A stretch of 64,000 nt of DNA, taken from assembly GCA_016200005.1 (NCBI GenBank), contig JACQFP010000047.1, positions 62,001 through 126,000 on the forward strand, in the 5' to 3' direction. Each line of letters opens with the position of its first letter. The stretch's first letter is position 1. The notes beneath the pieces are model-generated. The model did no database searches and had not been told where the DNA came from. It saw only the letters and a list, made by a program, of their open reading frames with translations. The position numbers were made by a program, and so were the translations under genes. Positions 54,576 through 62,711 of the stretch are shown here, piece by piece. Source of the stretch: Verrucomicrobiota bacterium (lineage in GTDB: Bacteria; Verrucomicrobiota; Verrucomicrobiia; Limisphaerales; PALSA-1396).

Positions 54576-55079
54576 ATGAATGATCCGCTCTACCATCAAC
54601 TGCGTGAACTAAGCTGGCGGCGCAAGCTGACCGACGCCGAGGAGGCGCAAATACGGGCGTTTCTGGCGGCGCATCCGGAAGCGCAAACCGACTGGGAGAG
54701 AGAAGTCGGTTTGAACCGGCTTTTGGAACATTTGCCGGACGTGCCAGTGGCGTCGAATTTCACCGCTCGTGTCCTGCAAGCCGTGGAACGGGAGGCAGGC
54801 CAACAAGCTCGCGCGGCGAAGTTTATGAGGAAACTGTGGTGGCCAGCGGTGGGCTGGTTGCCAAGAGCGGCTGTCGTCGCAGTTGTTCTGTGCATTGGCG
54901 TGTTCGGCTACCATCATCATCGGGTCACCGTCCGGAAACAAATGGCGAAAAGCCTGGCCCCGGTTTCCAACATTATCTCTTTCACCAGTCTGGAGATTTG
55001 GGAACATTTTGACGACATCAACCGGTTGAGTCAGACCCCACCGCAGGCGGATCGTGAATTGCTGGCGTTGCGTTATTGA
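54576..55079 (+). CDS. Single-pass membrane protein, probable anti-sigma factor
   Basis: 167 residues from ATG 54576, with AAAGGCAA upstream. The N-terminal part is helical (LRELSWRRKLTDAEEAQIRA, LEHLPDVPVASNFTARVL), in the manner of anti-sigma domains without the zinc HxxxCxxC motif. One membrane helix follows (WLPRAAVVAVVLCIGVFGY), then a short C-terminal part. Its place directly after an ECF sigma gene suggests it binds that sigma factor at the membrane. The next gene starts one base after its stop. Confidence 0.75.
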   Translation: MNDPLYHQLRELSWRRKLTDAEEAQIRAFLAAHPEAQTDWEREVGLNRLLEHLPDVPVASNFTARVLQAVEREAGQQARAAKFMRKLWWPAVGWLPRAAVVAVVLCIGVFGYHHHRVTVRKQMAKSLAPVSNIISFTSLEIWEHFDDINRLSQTPPQADRELLALRY

Positions 55080-55080
55080 A

Positions 55081-56130
55081 ATGAAGCGAGGCCAGTCCAT
55101 TTTCGTCCTTCGCGATTCTGCAGCCCTATTCCTCGGTTTGGGCTGCTGCCTGTTGGCGCTCACGCAGCTTACTGGTCAGCCTGCCACGACTCTCATCGCG
55201 CCCGTCCGTCCGGCTGCGCCAAATGTCGCCGCCAACACTAACGCGGCCGCTTCGCTCATCAAATCGCCCGTCGATTCATTTCGCGAACTGCTCGCGATGG
55301 ACGTGGACGAACGCGAGGCGCGGTTGGCGGGACGCGACCCGGCAGACCGGCAGGCCATCCTGGCAAAATTGCAGGAATATGAATCGCTCGCGCCCGAAGA
55401 GCGCGAATTGCGGCTGAGCACCACGCAACTCCAGTGGTACATGTTACGGTTCATGAAGACGCCCGCGACCAACTGGCCTGCGATCCTCGCCTCTGTTCCC
55501 AAGGTCGATCGCGCTTTGGTTGAACACCGGATGAATCAATGGGTCATTCTGCCGCCGCCGTTGCAAACGGAGATTCTCGAATACGAATCCACCAGCCGTT
55601 ACTTCGGTTTGTCCCCGGATACCATTGCCAAGACTTCAAAAGTTTCGCCACCGCTCCCGGAGAACGAACGCCGGGAAGTGGAAGCGAGACTGGCCCACTG
55701 GAATGCTTTGCCTCCGGACGATCAGCGGCGGATGAGGGATCAGTTCAATCATTTCTTTGAACTCACTCCGGCCGAAAAGGAGAAAACACTCAGTTCGCTT
55801 TCCGAACCCGAGCGGGCGCAAATGGAAAAAACCCTCCAGTCCTTTCAGCAACTGCCCAAGGCCACCCGCGAACTTTGTCTGCAATCGTTTGGTCGGTTCG
55901 CCCGCATGAGCGCCTACGAGCAGCAACGGTTTTTGAAGAACGCCGAACGTTGGCGGGAAATGTCACCCGGTGAACGCGATGCCTGGAAACGACTCGTTCA
56001 TTACCTTGCCGACACGCCGCCGATGCCGCAGGGATTGGATCCCTTGCCCCCGGGCTTGCGGCTGGATCCGCACCTGGCCGCACCTGGCGTCCCCGACAGT
56101 GTGCCCTTGGCCACGAACAGCGTGCGCTGA
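55081..56130 (+). CDS. Secreted DUF3106 protein
   Basis: 349 residues. The start at ATG 55081 follows the preceding stop by one base. A signal peptide (ALFLGLGCCLLALTQLTG) is followed by repeated helical units rich in charged residues: LAPEERELRLSTTQLQWYML, LPPDDQRRMRDQFNHFFELT, LSEPERAQMEKTLQSFQQLP and MSPGERDAWKRLV. These LP/LSPEER-type repeats define DUF3106. The role is unknown. It completes a sigma/anti-sigma/periplasmic protein set. Confidence 0.82.
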   Translation: MKRGQSIFVLRDSAALFLGLGCCLLALTQLTGQPATTLIAPVRPAAPNVAANTNAAASLIKSPVDSFRELLAMDVDEREARLAGRDPADRQAILAKLQEYESLAPEERELRLSTTQLQWYMLRFMKTPATNWPAILASVPKVDRALVEHRMNQWVILPPPLQTEILEYESTSRYFGLSPDTIAKTSKVSPPLPENERREVEARLAHWNALPPDDQRRMRDQFNHFFELTPAEKEKTLSSLSEPERAQMEKTLQSFQQLPKATRELCLQSFGRFARMSAYEQQRFLKNAERWREMSPGERDAWKRLVHYLADTPPMPQGLDPLPPGLRLDPHLAAPGVPDSVPLATNSVR

Positions 56131-56174
56131 TTCGACCTTGTCACTCTCCCCGGCACTCTTTAAGTTGCGGCAAC

Positions 56175-56960
56175 GTGCATAAAATCGCGCTTCAACTCGG
56201 CGGGCTTTCCATCCACTGGTACGGGGTCCTCGTGGCGTTGGGCTTTCTGGCCGGGCTTTGGACGGCGAGCCGACGCGGATTGCGCGATGGCGTGGCGGCG
56301 GAAAAAATCATCGACCTCGGTCCCTGGCTCATGCTCGGCACCATCGTAGGGGCGCGCACGCTCTATGTGATTTCGTATTGGGACACGCTGTTCGTGGACC
56401 CGTTGTTTCCGCGCGCGCCGTGGACGGAAATTTTCATGGTGCAACGTGGTGGTCTGGTTTTTTACGGCGGGCTGATCGGCGCGTCCCTGGCTGGCATTAT
56501 CTACGTTCGCGCAAAAGAACTTCCGCTATGGAAACTGGCCGACATTCTGGCACCGAGCATCGCGTTGGGCCACGCTATCGGTCGCATCGGTTGTTTGATG
56601 AACGGCTGCTGTTACGGCCGCGCTTGCGATCTCCCGTGGGCGATCCATTTCCCGAAAGGCCACGAGACTTATCCCCACCGAGTACATCCAACACAGATTT
56701 ACGAATCGTTGTTGAACTTTGCGCTCTATGCGGCGCTGGCGTGGCTTTATCGCCGCAAGAAATTCAACGGCCAGGTTTTTGCAACCTATCTGGTCTGCTA
56801 CGCCTTGTTGCGCACGCTCGTCGAATCGTTTCGCGGCGATTATCCCGTTTACTATCTCGGCGGGATGGTGACGCCCGCCCAATTGGTCAGCCTCGGCATT
56901 TTAGCGGTGGGTTTGTTGCTGTTCTGGAAACTGCCCCGTCGCCAGGAAAAACGAGGATAG
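56175..56960 (+). CDS. lgt: Prolipoprotein diacylglyceryl transferase
   Basis: 261 residues from GTG 56175. The membrane protein carries the family features LGGLSIHWYGVLVALGFLAG, GARTLYVISYW, VQRGGLVFYGGLIGA and the signature HAIGRIGCLMNGCCYGRAC. It also has VHPTQIYESLLNFALY and a final helix FRGDYPVY onwards. It transfers diacylglycerol to the cysteine of prolipoproteins in the inner membrane. The Cys-rich form of the signature (GCCYG rather than NxE) is common in this phylum. miaA starts six bases after it. Confidence 0.95.
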   Translation: MHKIALQLGGLSIHWYGVLVALGFLAGLWTASRRGLRDGVAAEKIIDLGPWLMLGTIVGARTLYVISYWDTLFVDPLFPRAPWTEIFMVQRGGLVFYGGLIGASLAGIIYVRAKELPLWKLADILAPSIALGHAIGRIGCLMNGCCYGRACDLPWAIHFPKGHETYPHRVHPTQIYESLLNFALYAALAWLYRRKKFNGQVFATYLVCYALLRTLVESFRGDYPVYYLGGMVTPAQLVSLGILAVGLLLFWKLPRRQEKRG

Positions 56961-56966
56961 CGGAGG

Positions 56967-57965
56967 ATGCAGCCAGAAGTCAGAAGTCAGAGGCCAGATG
57001 TCAGAAGCCAGGAGACGGCTCTCCGGCCGCAGACCTCCGACCTCCGACTTCCTCGCCCCCTCCTCCTCGCCGGTCCGACAGCCGTCGGCAAATCGGAAGT
57101 CGCGCTGCGGCTGGCCGATCAGCTCGGTGGCGAAATCATCAGTGTCGATTCCATGCAGGTTTATCGCGGCCTTGACATCGGCACCGCGAAGCCGTCGCTG
57201 GAAGAACGTCAGCGCGTGCCGCACCATTTGATTGATGTCGTCGATCTGACCGAATCGTTCGACGCCGCCCAATTTGCGCGGCTTGCTCATCAGGCCGTGG
57301 AGGACATTCAAGCGCGTCGTCGTGTGCCCATCTTGTGCGGCGGCAGCGGCCTTTATTTCAAAGCCTTTATCGAGGGTTTGGGCGATGCGCCGCCGGCCGA
57401 TGAAACATTGCGCGCAGAGTTGCAAGCGACTCCGCTGTCGGATTTGTTGCGGGAATTGGAAGCGCGCGACCCGGCGACTTTTGAAAAAATTGATCGCCAG
57501 AATCCGCGCCGCGTCATTCGCGCCATCGAGGTGATTCGCTTGACTGGCAAACCCTTTTCCACGCAACGCGCTGAGTGGAGTCACACATCACGCATCACGC
57601 ATCACGCAGCCAACTCCTTCTGCCTTGCCCGCGAAAGCGCCAATCTTCGTGCGCGCATCGACGCTCGCGTGGACACGATGTTCCGGGAGGGGCTGATCGA
57701 GGAAACCCGACGGCTGTTGGATCTCGGTCTGGCTGAAAACGAAACCGCCATGCAGTCGCTTGGCTACCGGCAAGCGGTCGAACACCTACGCGGAGTGCGG
57801 TCGCTGGCTGCAACCGTCGAACTCGTCAAAGTTCGCACGCGCCAATTCGCCAAACGCCAGATGACGTGGTTTCGGCGACAGTTGAATTTGGAGTGGATTG
57901 AATTGGAAGCAGACGATTCACCCGCCCGCGTCGCCGGGCTTGTGAAAGTTCGGTCAACAGGCTAG
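56967..57965 (+). CDS. miaA: tRNA dimethylallyltransferase
   Basis: 332 residues. The P-loop LLLAGPTAVGKSEVALRLA lies at about 30, followed by EIISVDSMQVYRGLDIGTAK, VPHHLIDVV, VPILCGGSGLYFKA and QNPRRVIRAIEVIRLTGKP. The enzyme puts the isopentenyl group on A37 of tRNAs reading U-initial codons. Two oddities: the first 27 or so residues (MQPEVRSQRPDVRSQ and on) come entirely from a 7-bp tandem repeat at 56975-57052. A second 7-bp repeat at 57581-57608 encodes SHTSRITHHA in the middle. No other good start exists downstream, so the repeat seems translated. Confidence 0.93.
   Translation: MQPEVRSQRPDVRSQETALRPQTSDLRLPRPLLLAGPTAVGKSEVALRLADQLGGEIISVDSMQVYRGLDIGTAKPSLEERQRVPHHLIDVVDLTESFDAAQFARLAHQAVEDIQARRRVPILCGGSGLYFKAFIEGLGDAPPADETLRAELQATPLSDLLRELEARDPATFEKIDRQNPRRVIRAIEVIRLTGKPFSTQRAEWSHTSRITHHAANSFCLARESANLRARIDARVDTMFREGLIEETRRLLDLGLAENETAMQSLGYRQAVEHLRGVRSLAATVELVKVRTRQFAKRQMTWFRRQLNLEWIELEADDSPARVAGLVKVRSTG
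56975..57052. repeat. Heptamer array with inverted second arm, within the 5' end of miaA
   Basis: Six tandem degenerate heptamers (AGAAGTC, AGAAGTC, AGAGGCC, AGATGTC, AGAAGCC, AGGAGAC; 56975-57016) are followed, after 15 bases, by three complementary heptamers (GACCTCC, GACCTCC, GACTTCC; 57032-57052). The arms can pair. It lies between the lgt stop and the P-loop of miaA and is in the miaA frame. Confidence 0.85.
57581..57608 (+). repeat. Four heptamer repeats inside the miaA coding sequence
   Basis: TCACACA followed by three exact TCACGCA copies. Seven is not a multiple of three, so gain or loss of one copy would shift the miaA frame. Confidence 0.9.
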
Positions 57966-57974
57966 TCTGGCGTC

Positions 57975-59525
57975 ATGCTCAAGCGGCGGATCAAAGTACT
58001 GCTTAAAGTTCTGCTGACACTGTTCGCTCTTATTTTTGTTTTCATGCTATTCGAGAGGCTGCGGGGTCAGATTTCTCTAGCAGGTTACAGACGCGAACTG
58101 GCTGCAATCGGCGAGAAATTGACGGCCAGGGATTTTCAATCCTCTTACTCCGAGACTGACAACGGCGCGCCAGCGGTCGCGGAATGGATTGAGCGGTTCA
58201 AGGATGGTCCAGTTCTCCCCAAGCATTATCCGCCCCGGATGAAATTGACGGTGTCCGGGCGCGCCATCATCGGTTATCGTGAAAGCGATTGGGTGGAGGA
58301 CAAAGTAACCAACCATTGGGATCAGCTCGCTTCCGATCTGAAAACGAACGAGGCGACGCTGGCGGAAATCCGAAGCGCGTTGGCAAAGCCGGTTCTCAAC
58401 AACCATCTTGATCTCGCACAAGGGATGAAGCTGCAATTCCCTCATTTGTGGCGTGGTAAGACGCTCACCTACTGGTTTGCCAGCGGCGCACAACTGGCGT
58501 TGCACGAAGACCGGTTGCACGATGCGTCCCGTGAATTGGTTTCCGAGATCAGCCTGCCCCGACTCATGGCGGAGGATCACACGGCGATCAGCGAGTTGGT
58601 GCGAATCGCCATCGCAGCCGTTGCCAAGACCGACACGTGGGAAGCATTGCAGGCGGACGGCTGGACGGATGAGGATTTGGTCCCACTGCAGAAAGCATGG
58701 GAGAGCCATGACTTCGCGGGAAGTATGGCCCGCAGTTTGGAAGGTGAACGAATTTTTTCCGACGCGACCTCCGAATTGTTGCGTGCGTCCAATGATGACA
58801 CTTTCAATCTCCTATTCAGTGGTGATTCAAAACTGGCAGCGCTCTTTTTGGGAGCTGGCTTTGAAGATTCTTCATGGGAGAAGTTTCTGGAGAGTTTGCC
58901 CTACGGCGAGCAAATCGCCGACTTCGCTCGCAAACAAATCTATTGTCGGGTCTGGCGTTTCTCGTGGTCGCACCAGGAGCAACTTCGGAGCACGAAAAAC
59001 CTACAAGCGCTGCTTGAACTGGGGCGAATCTGTGCGAAGAACAAATCCTACAAGGCCATCGAGAATGCTTTGGACCAACTGTCCTCCAATACCGAAGCAA
59101 AGAACTTTTACGAACAGTTGCGTTATCCCGGGCCTGACAGTGTTAGGACGCTTTCCAGAACGATCTTGAAGGCGATGCAAACCGAGACGGACCGCTCGCT
59201 CACCGTCTGCGCGGTCGTGCTCAAACGCTATTCGCTCCGCCACGGCAAATTGCCCACGACGCTCGACGTGCTCGTGCCGGAATTCATCTCGTCCGTGCCC
59301 GTTGACTACATGGATGGCAAACCGGTGAAATATCGGTTCAAACCGGACGGTACATTCACTCTCTACTCTGTTGGCGAAGACGGACGGGACGACGGCGGAG
59401 ATTTAGCGTTGATGGACGGCAGGAAGAACACGCGATCCCTCTGGGCGCGGAAGGATTTTGTCTGGCCTTCACCCGCACTGCCGGAGGAAATCGAAACCTA
59501 CCGCAAAGAAGCAGCCAAGAATTAA
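57975..59525 (+). CDS. Membrane-anchored protein, unrecognised
   Basis: 516 residues. One N-terminal helix (VLLKVLLTLFALIFVFMLF) anchors a large soluble, mostly helical part. The last 90 residues (HGKLPTTLDVLVPEFISSVP, DYMDGKPVKYRFKPDGTFTL, YSVGEDGRDDGG) match the C-terminal element found in many planctomycetal and verrucomicrobial pilin-like and secreted proteins. The function is unknown. It starts ten bases after miaA. Confidence 0.75.
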   Translation: MLKRRIKVLLKVLLTLFALIFVFMLFERLRGQISLAGYRRELAAIGEKLTARDFQSSYSETDNGAPAVAEWIERFKDGPVLPKHYPPRMKLTVSGRAIIGYRESDWVEDKVTNHWDQLASDLKTNEATLAEIRSALAKPVLNNHLDLAQGMKLQFPHLWRGKTLTYWFASGAQLALHEDRLHDASRELVSEISLPRLMAEDHTAISELVRIAIAAVAKTDTWEALQADGWTDEDLVPLQKAWESHDFAGSMARSLEGERIFSDATSELLRASNDDTFNLLFSGDSKLAALFLGAGFEDSSWEKFLESLPYGEQIADFARKQIYCRVWRFSWSHQEQLRSTKNLQALLELGRICAKNKSYKAIENALDQLSSNTEAKNFYEQLRYPGPDSVRTLSRTILKAMQTETDRSLTVCAVVLKRYSLRHGKLPTTLDVLVPEFISSVPVDYMDGKPVKYRFKPDGTFTLYSVGEDGRDDGGDLALMDGRKNTRSLWARKDFVWPSPALPEEIETYRKEAAKN

Positions 59526-59634
59526 CGCTTCGCCGCCACGATGCATCTGCCCCTTTCTTTCGGCCAAACGACTTTTCTTTCATCCGAGTTAAAATGTGTT
59601 ATCGTGACACCAGCCAAAGACAGCCGACATTGAT

Positions 59635-60942
59635 TTGAAAGCACTGATCGAGACAGCAACAAAACGAACCGAACGAGTCTTTCTCGTCGGCGTGGAACTT
59701 AAGACGCGCACCACTTGGGACACGCGCGATTCACTGGACGAACTTTCCGAACTCGCCTCCACCGCCGGCGGCGAAGTCGTCGGCGATGGCACGCAAAAAC
59801 TGGAGTCGCCGTTTGCGGCCACGTTCATCGGCAGCGGCAAGGCGGACGAGTTCGCGCAACATTGCCGCCGGCATGACGTGGACACGGTGATTTTTGATGA
59901 CGAGCTTTCGCCGGCCCAGGGCCGCAACCTGGAACGTGTGTTCAACTGCAAAGTGCTCGATCGCACCTCGCTCATCCTCGACATTTTTGCGCAGCGCGCG
60001 CGCACGCGGGAAGGCAAGTTGCAGATCGAACTGGCGCAACTCCAGCATCTGTTGCCCCGACTCACCCGATTCTGGGGTCACCTCTCGCGGCAGAAGGGCG
60101 GCATTGGGATGCGCGGTGACGGCGAAACCCAGTTGGAAACCGACCGTCGCCGTGTGCAGGATCGCATTTCAAAAATCGCGCGCGAACTCGAAGTGGTGCG
60201 CCGCCAGCGCGCGACGCAGCGGCATGGACGCCAGCGCAATCATTGGCCCCTGGCTTCGATTGTTGGCTACACGAACGCCGGCAAATCGACGTTGCTCAAG
60301 GCGCTCACCGGCGCGGCGGTTTTGGTGGAGGACAAACTGTTCGCCACGCTTGATCCGACGACACGACGTTTGCGCCTGCCGACGAACCAGAACGTCTTGT
60401 TGACCGACACGGTTGGTTTCATCCGCAAATTGCCGCACGATCTGGTGGAAGCATTCAAAGCAACGCTTGAAGAAGTTGTCCAGGCCGATCTGTTGTTGCA
60501 CGTGGTGGACATTAGCCATCCACAGGCGGAGGAACAAATCGCGGCGGTAAACGCCGTGCTGGAAGAGATCGGCGCAACCGGCAAACCGACGCTGATGGTG
60601 TTCAACAAAATCGACAAACTACCGACTGCTGAACGTTTGAATAAATTCCTCGAACGTTTTCCCAGCGCCGCGGGCGTCTCAGCCAAAACCGGTGAGGCGG
60701 TTCCTTCACTGTTGGCGGAATTGGGCAGCCAGTTGCGGCCGGCGCGCGAGTTTGTGGAGTTGGCCGTGCCACATGAGGCGTCGGCGGTCATCGCGAGGTT
60801 GCACGCCGTGGCGCAGGTCGTGGAGCGCGAGTATGAAGGTGACACCGCGCGATTCAAGGCGCGCATTCCGCCGCATTTGCGCGAAGAATTCGCGCCCTAC
60901 ATCGTGTCCGAGGTCAACGGCTCGATTGTGGCACTCGAGTAG
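59635..60942 (+). CDS. hflX: GTPase HflX
   Basis: 435 residues from TTG 59635, the only start that keeps the family N-terminus. The HflX domain shows FIGSGKADEFAQHC and VIFDDELSPAQGRNLER. The signature GIGMRGDGETQLETDRR is complete. The GTPase motifs are SIVGYTNAGKSTLL (G1), DTVGFIRKLPHDLVEAFKAT (G3) and FNKIDKL (G4). It binds ribosomes and can split stalled 70S particles. The C-terminal domain is present. Confidence 0.95.
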   Translation: MKALIETATKRTERVFLVGVELKTRTTWDTRDSLDELSELASTAGGEVVGDGTQKLESPFAATFIGSGKADEFAQHCRRHDVDTVIFDDELSPAQGRNLERVFNCKVLDRTSLILDIFAQRARTREGKLQIELAQLQHLLPRLTRFWGHLSRQKGGIGMRGDGETQLETDRRRVQDRISKIARELEVVRRQRATQRHGRQRNHWPLASIVGYTNAGKSTLLKALTGAAVLVEDKLFATLDPTTRRLRLPTNQNVLLTDTVGFIRKLPHDLVEAFKATLEEVVQADLLLHVVDISHPQAEEQIAAVNAVLEEIGATGKPTLMVFNKIDKLPTAERLNKFLERFPSAAGVSAKTGEAVPSLLAELGSQLRPAREFVELAVPHEASAVIARLHAVAQVVEREYEGDTARFKARIPPHLREEFAPYIVSEVNGSIVALE

Positions 60943-60989
60943 TTTTCTCCGTGCAATCCGCGGGTGGAGGTTGTAAGAAGCCAGCCAAC

Positions 60990-61700
60990 ATGAGCGCCGG
61001 CCAGCGGATCAAAGACCAACCTGCCAGCGAGCGACCGCGCGAACGTCTGGTCGAACACGGCCCCAACGCGCTGAGTCCCGCGGAGTTGGTCGCCATCCTG
61101 ATTCGGACCGGGCTGAAAGGCACCAACGCCGTGGAAATCGGGAAACAGCTCATGACCAAGTACGAGACCCTGGCGGCGCTGGCCCAGGCTTCGCTCGAGG
61201 ATTTGCAGCGCATCAAAGGTATCGGCCGCGATAAGGCCGTGACACTGGTGGCCGCGTTCACACTCGCGCAGCGCATGGCGAAGGAATTGCGCGGCGAATC
61301 ACCCGTTTTGGACAACCCGGAACGGATCGCCGACCTGCTGCGCGAGGAGAACCGTTCCTATCAGGTGGAAAACTTCCAGGTGCTCCTGCTCAATACGCGG
61401 CGGAAATTGATCCGCATGGAAAAAATTTCCCAAGGAACGCTCGACACAATTCTGGTGCATCCCAGAGAAGTTTTTAAGCTGGCCATCGCCGCCAACGCCG
61501 CCGCCGTCGTGCTCGTGCACAATCATCCCAGTGGCGACCCGACACCGAGCGAGGCGGACATCAAAGTGACGCGCGATTTGATTCGCGCCGGGCAATTGTT
61601 GAAGATTGACGTGCTGGATCACGTCATCCTCGGTCGCCGCACTGAGGAGCGATCCAAGGATTACGCCTCGTTGCGGGAGCTGGGATATTTTTATTCGTGA
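60990..61700 (+). CDS. radC: JAB/MPN-domain protein RadC
   Basis: 236 residues from ATG 60990; a GTG at 60951 is in frame but adds residues unlike the family start. The N-terminal UPF0758/HhH part is RPRERLVEHGPNALSPAELV and LQRIKGIGRDKAVTLVAAF. The JAB metalloprotease-like motif is AAVVLVHNHPSGDPTPSEAD (HxHPSGxxxxSxxD). Despite the name, no direct role in repair is established. Some links to natural transformation and mobile DNA exist. Confidence 0.94.
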   Translation: MSAGQRIKDQPASERPRERLVEHGPNALSPAELVAILIRTGLKGTNAVEIGKQLMTKYETLAALAQASLEDLQRIKGIGRDKAVTLVAAFTLAQRMAKELRGESPVLDNPERIADLLREENRSYQVENFQVLLLNTRRKLIRMEKISQGTLDTILVHPREVFKLAIAANAAAVVLVHNHPSGDPTPSEADIKVTRDLIRAGQLLKIDVLDHVILGRRTEERSKDYASLRELGYFYS

Positions 61701-61706
61701 CAAGGA

Positions 61707-61807
61707 AAATACCCAAGGACACAAATACCCAAACACTCAAATACCCAAATACCCAAGACGAGATCGCGTGATGCCGGGTATTTGGGTGTTTGGGTAATTG
61801 GATACTT
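61707..61807. repeat. Inverted pair of octamer tandem arrays between radC and lpxA
   Basis: Six degenerate octamers of AAATACCC type fill 61707-61754. After about 21 bases their complements (GGGTATTT, GGGTGTTT, GGGTAATT, GGATACTT) fill 61776-61807. The two arms can form a long imperfect stem. Units include AAACACTC and AAGGACAC as diverged copies. Confidence 0.85.
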
Positions 61808-61845
61808 GGATTCTCCCGCTTGGCCCTTTAGATTTAACTCCGCGC

Positions 61846-62649
61846 ATGATTCACGCCACAGCAATCATTCACCCGAAGGCGACGCTCGACCCGACCGCAA
61901 GCGCGGGGCCTTATGCCGTCATTGATGAACACGTCGTGCTGGGCGGCCATTGCGTTGTCGGGCCGCATGTGCACTTGACCGGCCACACCACCATCGGCGC
62001 GCACAATCAGTTTCACACCGGCTGCGTCATCGGCGATGCGCCGCAGGACTTGAAATACAACGGCGAACCGACGCGGTTGCGCATTGGCGATCACAATGTC
62101 TTTCGCGAGCACGCGACGGTGAACCGCTCCAACAAGTTGAAGGAGGAAACCCTCATCGGTTCGCACAATTTTCTGATGGCGAACAGTCACGTGGGTCACA
62201 ACGTTTGTCTGGGGGACAACATCGTGCTGGCGAATGGCGCGTTGCTGGCCGGGCATGTGACCGTGGGCGACCGGGCGTTCATTTCAGGCAATTGTCTGGT
62301 GCACCAGTTCTGCCGTGTCGGAGAACTGGCCTTCATGCAGGGCGGGTCGGCCATCAGCATGGATTTGCCGCCGTTCACCGTCGCGAGCCGTTCCAACGAC
62401 ATGTGCGGGCTGAACACCGTGGGTCTGCGCCGGGCAGGTTTTACCGCGGAGGAGCGGCAGGAATTGAAGCAGCTTTACAACGCCTTGTTTCGGAGCGGGC
62501 GGAATTTGCGCGAGGCGCTGGCAGCGGCGGAAAAAGAATTTGCCAGCGCACCGGCGAAGGTCCTGCTGGAATTCATCGCGTCCTCCAAACGCGGCATTTG
62601 TTCCGACGTGGGCGGCCTTCGAGATTCGAATAACGAGGACGAACAGTGA
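61846..62649 (+). CDS. lpxA: Acyl-ACP-UDP-N-acetylglucosamine O-acyltransferase
   Basis: 267 residues from ATG 61846; the frame opens at 61798 but the extra residues are outside the family start. The hexapeptide beta-helix begins IHATAIIHPKATLDPTASAG, and GCVIGDAPQDLKYNGEPT is the LpxA-specific substrate loop. HNFLMANSHVGHNVCLGDN and SRSNDMCGLNTVGLRRAGFT follow. It makes the first intermediate of lipid A. Unlike the usual lpxD-fabZ-lpxA order, no other lipid A gene is adjacent. Confidence 0.95.
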   Translation: MIHATAIIHPKATLDPTASAGPYAVIDEHVVLGGHCVVGPHVHLTGHTTIGAHNQFHTGCVIGDAPQDLKYNGEPTRLRIGDHNVFREHATVNRSNKLKEETLIGSHNFLMANSHVGHNVCLGDNIVLANGALLAGHVTVGDRAFISGNCLVHQFCRVGELAFMQGGSAISMDLPPFTVASRSNDMCGLNTVGLRRAGFTAEERQELKQLYNALFRSGRNLREALAAAEKEFASAPAKVLLEFIASSKRGICSDVGGLRDSNNEDEQ

Positions 62650-62711
62650 AGCGTCTATTCTGATTTGAACTTTGACTAACAAACGTGGTCAAAGTATCGT
62701 TAGCCAATCAA

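Noticed and set aside
61707-61807. Telomere-like repeat or replicon end
   Set aside because: The octamers resemble telomere-type repeats only superficially. They lie between two housekeeping genes that continue on the same strand.
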